From Gigaspora margarita (lineage: Eukaryota > Glomeromycota > Glomeromycetes > Diversisporales > Gigasporaceae): a DNA stretch of 64,000 bases. Shown in pieces: positions 59,912 through 64,000 of this stretch. Position 1 is the first letter of the stretch; each line of letters starts with the position of its first letter. The DNA is taken from assembly GCA_009809945.1 (NCBI GenBank), contig WTPW01000371.1, positions 353,675 through 417,674 of the forward strand. The letters are read 5' to 3'. A model generated the notes under the pieces. The model worked only from the letters and a program-made list of their open reading frames with translations, searched no databases and was not told the origin of the DNA. The position numbers were made by a program, and so were the translations under genes.

Positions 59912-61495
59912 TTAGTCTGTATCACAAGTTCGAATGTTATGCCCGTACTCTCTACAATTAGTGCATTTGTTCTTTTTTCTTTCTTGAACATTGCTTCCTT
60001 CTGAAACTGCCTTATTGGGCTCAAGCACATTGTGATGTGTGCTTGTAATATCTTCCAATGCATCCTTAAGTCGTTTAGGCGGCCGACCACGCCGTTTAGT
60101 CACGAACGGATTTGCTACAATAGGTTGAGACTCAGCAACAGGTTGAGGAGATTCAGAATCATAGTTTTTTTGTCAGCAAGTTGCAATTCGCGTGTTTTTG
60201 ATGAAATAAAATCTTCCATCAAATCAAAAAATTCTTCATCACAATTTAGTCTTATCATCAGACTTAGTGCCTTCTTTGATAGCCCATACCCTTTAGACCA
60301 ACCCATTTTTTCACTAACAGATTTCTGTAAAGCAGGAGTAAATACGTTATCTACACGAAAATGAGACAAATGTCAGAAATCAACTACATGTGAAGTGTTG
60401 TCAGATGCTGAAGATTGAGAAGATTGGTTAGATTCACATAGTTTAATTGACGGGAGCAAAGCAATATCCTTATCTTCTTCATTAATCCTACTATTTTTAT
60501 ACCATCGCCTTGATATTAAGGAAATATGAAAACTAGCTACATAAGATTTCATCAAAACTTTTATGAAATGACGGCAAACGATTCCTTTGCTAATTAAGGT
60601 NAGACAGGTGCACAAATGTGATCCATCTGTAAGTATTATGNCATAATTGTTAAAGTGGCCTGGAAATAATNCTTGCGGNGAGACGACCCAAATTTGCTCA
60701 ACATCTTCACNTCGTAAAGTTCGAAGCAACACTTNAAGACNTGCTTGACNTCATTCATAATCATCTTCAAGACATCCATTCTCTGTTATAACCTCTGATT
60801 CAGATGGAAAGTTATCCCAATCAAAAAAAAATTTAGTGGCGTCATATAAAAAGCTTTCAGAAAGCTGTATTCTTTGAAGGGAAAGAATGTGTGGAGTTAA
60901 ATATTCTTTAAGTAAACGATCAATGCTNGAAAAATATCAGCTTGCAATATNAGNAAGACCTATAGAAGGGTTCATATTTTTCTGTTCATTTATCCTGGCA
61001 TATCGAGCTTCTTCATTTAGACGATTCTGTATAGCATCTATTAGATGTAGCAAAGTTGAGCTATGCGAAACTTCCTTTTTAATAATTGCGTTCATACCCT
61101 CCACTCTCTGGATACTTTGAATACCAGCAGTAAAGCGAGTTTGTGTATAGCAGACTGCCCAGCTATGACGTGAAGGGTAAAGCATTTCAATTGCATATCA
61201 ATGTGCCTTAGGGAATAGTTTGATAAATTCAACAAATCGCATCCAACGACGTTCGAAGTCAATTTCAAGCAAACTGTTGCGAGAAGAATAAAAAAGCCAA
61301 TAACACTCTTCAAAGCTTTTACTCATAATTGGTTTAAGTTTTTTAACAAAGTTATTGTTAAGGTGAAAAATACAGTGGGAATGATGTGTTGTAGGCCACA
61401 TATTTCTCAAGGCCGCACCCATAGCTGGATCAGCATCTGTATAGACGGTCTTGGGGACAAGCTGATTTGTTGCATTATTTAATTGCCCTAAAACC

Positions 61496-61556
61496 CTAAA
61501 AAATATTGAAATGTTATTAGCATAAGAAAGGTAAACAATGACAAAAAAACATGTAC
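61496..61556 (-). other. Short intron in the MULE transposase domain
   Basis: Donor GTACAT after GAATG, acceptor TTTTTTAG, branch-like GCTAATAAC. Removing 61 nt joins SFEW to VLGQLNNATNQL in frame, as expected for this domain. Confidence 0.8.
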
Positions 61557-62506
61557 CATTCAAAGGAGGCCTAGGTTTCATCTTCCAATAATGCTTGTGC
61601 TACAATACATGAACGTGTATCATTGTCTACAATTAGAAAAAGACACAATGGCATTTCGTATTGATTTGTTTTATACGCATTGTCACTTATTACTATATCG
61701 TGAAACTGAGCCCACAATGACACTTGTAAAGGAGACATCCAGAAAAGTGTGGTCAGTCTATTTCCTTCACCTTCGATATTAGGTACAATCACCTATTCAG
61801 GATTTTCTGCTTTTAAAGATATTAATTGTTGAAGAGTTTCTGCGGCATCGCTTTTTGTTTTCTCGCATGATGTATTCGAAATTGCTGAATGGCGTTGTAA
61901 AGATCCTTTTATCTATATATTTGTCTGTATATTTCGCTTTCAGAAGATTGTATTGCATTTTGGCACCCAACCCTTCTGTGGAACACGTATAATACTTTAT
62001 GTCCTCAAGCATTTCCTTTGATAATTTACGAAACCGTGGTGCAGTTTGCGAAATTATAGGATTCAGTTCATGGTTGTGTTCATCATCAAATGAGGTACAA
62101 ATAATTTCAATAGTACACTTGCGATTATTAAAATTCACATGCCATGGACAGTTAATCGCGGCAGAATAATGTTCACGCTGTTTAGTAATATCGACAATTT
62201 TTTTAGCCTTATGTGCACGTGAATAGGAACACTCATAAGTGCGATAACGTATACACGAATGATCAGAGTGAAAATCGTTCCTTCTTCTCCGAAAAGAAAA
62301 ACCTTTAAACTTTCCATATGATTCTACGAAACCTTCTACCTCTTCCCATGTATTAAACTCAAGTCCAACACGTAATTGTAAGGGTTTTCTTGTGATTCAT
62401 CATCATGGAAATGTTATGTGAACTATTCAAAAATCAATTATTGATATAAACACACAAGGATATTGATGCTAAAAAACAATAATGAACTAATATAGATATT
62501 ACTAAC

Positions 62507-63406
62507 CTGAAGCTTCTGTNCGGAGTCAAGATTATATCNACTTNAGNNNANTNNNTNGNNANTNNNANNNAAAAAAAACAAATATGTNAATGCCGTCTAC
62601 GATACTATACCACTTACTAAATAAGTATTATGATACTAACCTGAAATGGCTCAACATATTAAAATCAGTTTCAAATTCTTTAGCTGAATTACTAGATAAC
62701 CAATAAGAATACAATCAGAAATCATTTTAATAACACGTAATTACCAAATTTTCTTACTAACCTTTTGAACCCCTGGATCTGTTCAAAATTGAAATCATCC
62801 ACGGGAATACTTGATTGACCTTTATTTAAGTTGAAGTCATCGACAGCGATATTACTTGACGACAGTAAAAAAAAAAAAATGCATCAGCTAGAAGTTGTGC
62901 TAACACATTACCAACATAGTTTTTACGCTAACCTTTTGAACTCCTGGATCTGTCTATTATTAAAATCAACTAGAGGATTATTTGATAAATTGAAATCATC
63001 GACAGCGAGGCTACTTGACAACAAGAAAAAAAAAACCCATATTAGCTAGAAGTTGTGTCATTACGTGGACAGCAACATTTTTATTAACCTTTCCAAATCT
63101 TGATTATTCTCGAATTCAACATCAAGTTCCATGGTGAAATTACTGGATGAAAGTTAAAAACAAAACTGTCAGAATTTATTTCGACGTGTAGCTACCAATA
63201 TTTATTTGTGACTAACCTTTGAAAACTTTGGTTTTTCGCTAGATTAAGTTCAATACCAAGTTCAATAAAGGGACTACTTCATGACAAATAAATGGTAAAA
63301 GTGAGTTAGACCCTATTTTACATACAACGTAGCTACCAGTCAACTTTCTTACTAGCCTTTGTACTGTAACTTTAAATGACGGCGGCTCTTCGATATGATT
63401 TTCCAT
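62507..63406 (-). other. Tandem phase-2 micro-exons at the 5' end of the FAR1-like gene
   Basis: Exons 63357-63406, 63217-63276, 63089-63142, 62933-63013, 62762-62854, 62641-62691 and 62507-(N region) have lengths 50, 60, 54, 81, 93, 51 and an unknown number of bases. All internal ones measured are multiples of three and all joins are phase 2 (AG|T or AG|A). Exons end (C)AAAG or CAG and start TA. Introns are 70-80 nt. Exons 4 and 5 are clearly duplicated: SSLAVDDFNL..DFNNRQIQEFK against SNIAVDDFNL..DFNFEQIQGFK. The joined product is an acidic, Asp/Asn/Phe-rich tail with repeated SS/SN starts. The first intron has a GC donor (GCTAGT); the others are GTTAGT, GTTAAT or GTTAGC. Confidence 0.78.
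62520..62587. other. N-rich assembly gap
   Basis: About 30 undetermined bases between 62520 and 62587 hide the acceptor side of exon 7 and most of intron 6 of the FAR1-like gene. Confidence 0.95.
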
Positions 63407-64000
63407 TGGTTTACTTTTGGTTTTTCAACAAACTGACTGTATCTTTATTTCTACTACACTACTTTAACGAGAAAAAGATGTGTTCTTTAAGAAACGAGAA
63501 AAAGTTTAAAATTTCTACTATACTATAACGAGACAAAGGTATATTCTTTGCACAAACAAGGAAAAAAGGTCAATCAGGGTTTGATCAGTCTATTTATTTA
63601 TTTACATACGTGCATATTAATTTATTTACTAATCAAGTAGACAATGTATTACTGATATTCTGGTTTCTAACTCCGCAGGGTGCATGATCAAAGATCTATT
63701 TGGATAAACAGGTGATAATCACCTATGGTGAATTCTAGTTATTTTCAATAAAAATACTAAATTATAAATAGCAAATTTTTTTTTTTGATGTTAATAGTGA
63801 GACCTTGCTCTTATCTTTATTAAATTTAATGGAAACTTTTTACAATTGGAAAAAACTTCATAATTTAAATCTAATGCTAAGAAAAAGAACTCAGACATAT
63901 AGCTAGATAAACAAAAGTAGACCTAGTACTTATCTGTGGCCTAAACCAACCAGAGTGGCCAAGGCTCACCTAGATTTGGGGATTAGTTAATATACTTGAA
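63407..64000. other. Upstream flank of the FAR1-like gene
   Basis: Contains a short near-duplication (TTTCTACTACACTACTTTAA-CGAGAAAAAG and TTCTACTATACTATAACGAG-ACAAAGG, about 63448-63540) directly upstream of the start, possibly promoter sequence. The AGGTGATAATCACCT palindrome lies at 63710-63724. Nothing further recognised up to the window end. Confidence 0.4.

Larger units (their letters stand above)
59912..63406 (-). pseudogene. FAR1-like MULE transposase gene, all domains kept, many stops
   Basis: Start ATG at 63406, stop TAA at 59912-59914. In order: seven small N-terminal exons (63406 to 62507); a FAR1 DNA-binding domain (62330-62064; TWEEVEGFVESYGKFKG, NCPWHVNF, EHNHEL); a MULE DDE transposase domain (ISDNAYKTNQYEMPLC, then YTDADPAMGAALRN and CIFHLNNN); a SWIM zinc finger (CTC..CRHF, 60640-60570); a GRPPKR AT-hook (about 60085); and a CX2CX4HX4C knuckle (CTNCREYGHNIRTC, about 59950). 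One more intron is 61496-61556. In-frame stops lie at 61793, 61571, 61198, 60937, 60751 and 60373; frameshifts at 61851-61861 and 60165-60171. It would have been a Mutator-like transposase or domesticated FAR1-type regulator. Ns are concentrated here, so some lesions might be read errors. Confidence 0.88.
58423..63730 (-). mobile_element. Candidate 5.3-kb MULE element around the FAR1-like gene
   Basis: 58423-58443 and 63710-63730 are inverted repeats of 21 bases differing at one position (CACCA-C/T-AGGTGATTATCACC-T). They bracket the whole transposase gene, as terminal repeats of a Mutator-like element would. Caution: the core AGGTGATNATCACCT is itself palindromic, so the two sites also match in direct orientation over about 19 bases, and no 9-10-bp target duplication was found. 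Confidence 0.4.

Noticed and set aside
60373..61795. Reassigned stop codons in the FAR1-like gene
   Set aside because: The secreted repeat protein ends normally at TAA and no evidence of recoding exists; both TGA and TAG appear with frameshifts, so decay or read error fits better.

Overview
The window looks like nuclear DNA of an arbuscular mycorrhizal fungus (Glomeromycotina, most like Rhizophagus). The reasons are extreme AT richness, a tandem pair of BTB-TLDc genes, a FAR1/MULE transposase gene with a SWIM finger and zinc knuckle, short GT-AG introns with CTAAC/CTGAC branch sites, TTAGGG-type interstitial repeats and very dense non-autonomous DNA transposons. This is inferred from family content; no species marker is present. 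Scattered Ns and suspicious homopolymer indels show that base quality is not perfect.

Only one gene reads as intact: a two-exon secreted protein at 8538-10182 (471 aa) made of acidic Lys/Asp/Glu/Gly blocks separated by five KKR/RKR clusters. It is built like a Kex2-processed repeat protein and could be a secreted peptide precursor or effector. The other coding loci are damaged. A gene of unknown family at about 11559-13240 is split by a hAT-type MITE with a perfect 8-bp target duplication. Two BTB-TLDc copies (21367-22908 and 24683-26229) carry a nonsense codon and/or frameshifts. A FAR1-like MULE transposase gene (63406-59912, minus strand) keeps every domain but has six in-frame stops and two frameshifts. 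Its N-terminus is encoded by seven small exons; the six with both ends visible are phase-2, several are clearly duplicates of one another, and the first has a GC donor.

Layout: 1-2.0 kb LTR element; 2-8 kb AT-rich DNA with small foldback elements and a short interstitial telomere repeat; 8.5-10.2 kb secreted repeat protein; 11.5-13.2 kb broken gene with hAT MITE; 14-16.1 kb minisatellite and three copies of a GCAAAAAGATGTGACC-end MITE; 16.2-17.1 kb TTAA element; 17.4-20.7 kb hAT-like ends, a terminal-repeat element and a GC-rich island; 21.3-26.2 kb BTB-TLDc pair; 28.4-45.4 kb a dense field of TA- and TTAA-flanked MITEs, large palindromes, T-rich tracts and a second hAT MITE family; 46.7-51.5 kb a giant nested palindrome; 53.1-57.4 kb an LTR element with a TTAA element inserted in its 3' LTR; 57.5-63.7 kb the MULE region.

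No operon-like or pathway-level cooperation between genes is visible. The main story is a transposon-dominated region in which insertions can be ordered in time from target duplications, empty sites and interrupted palindromes. No rRNA gene, tRNA gene or CRISPR array was recognised.
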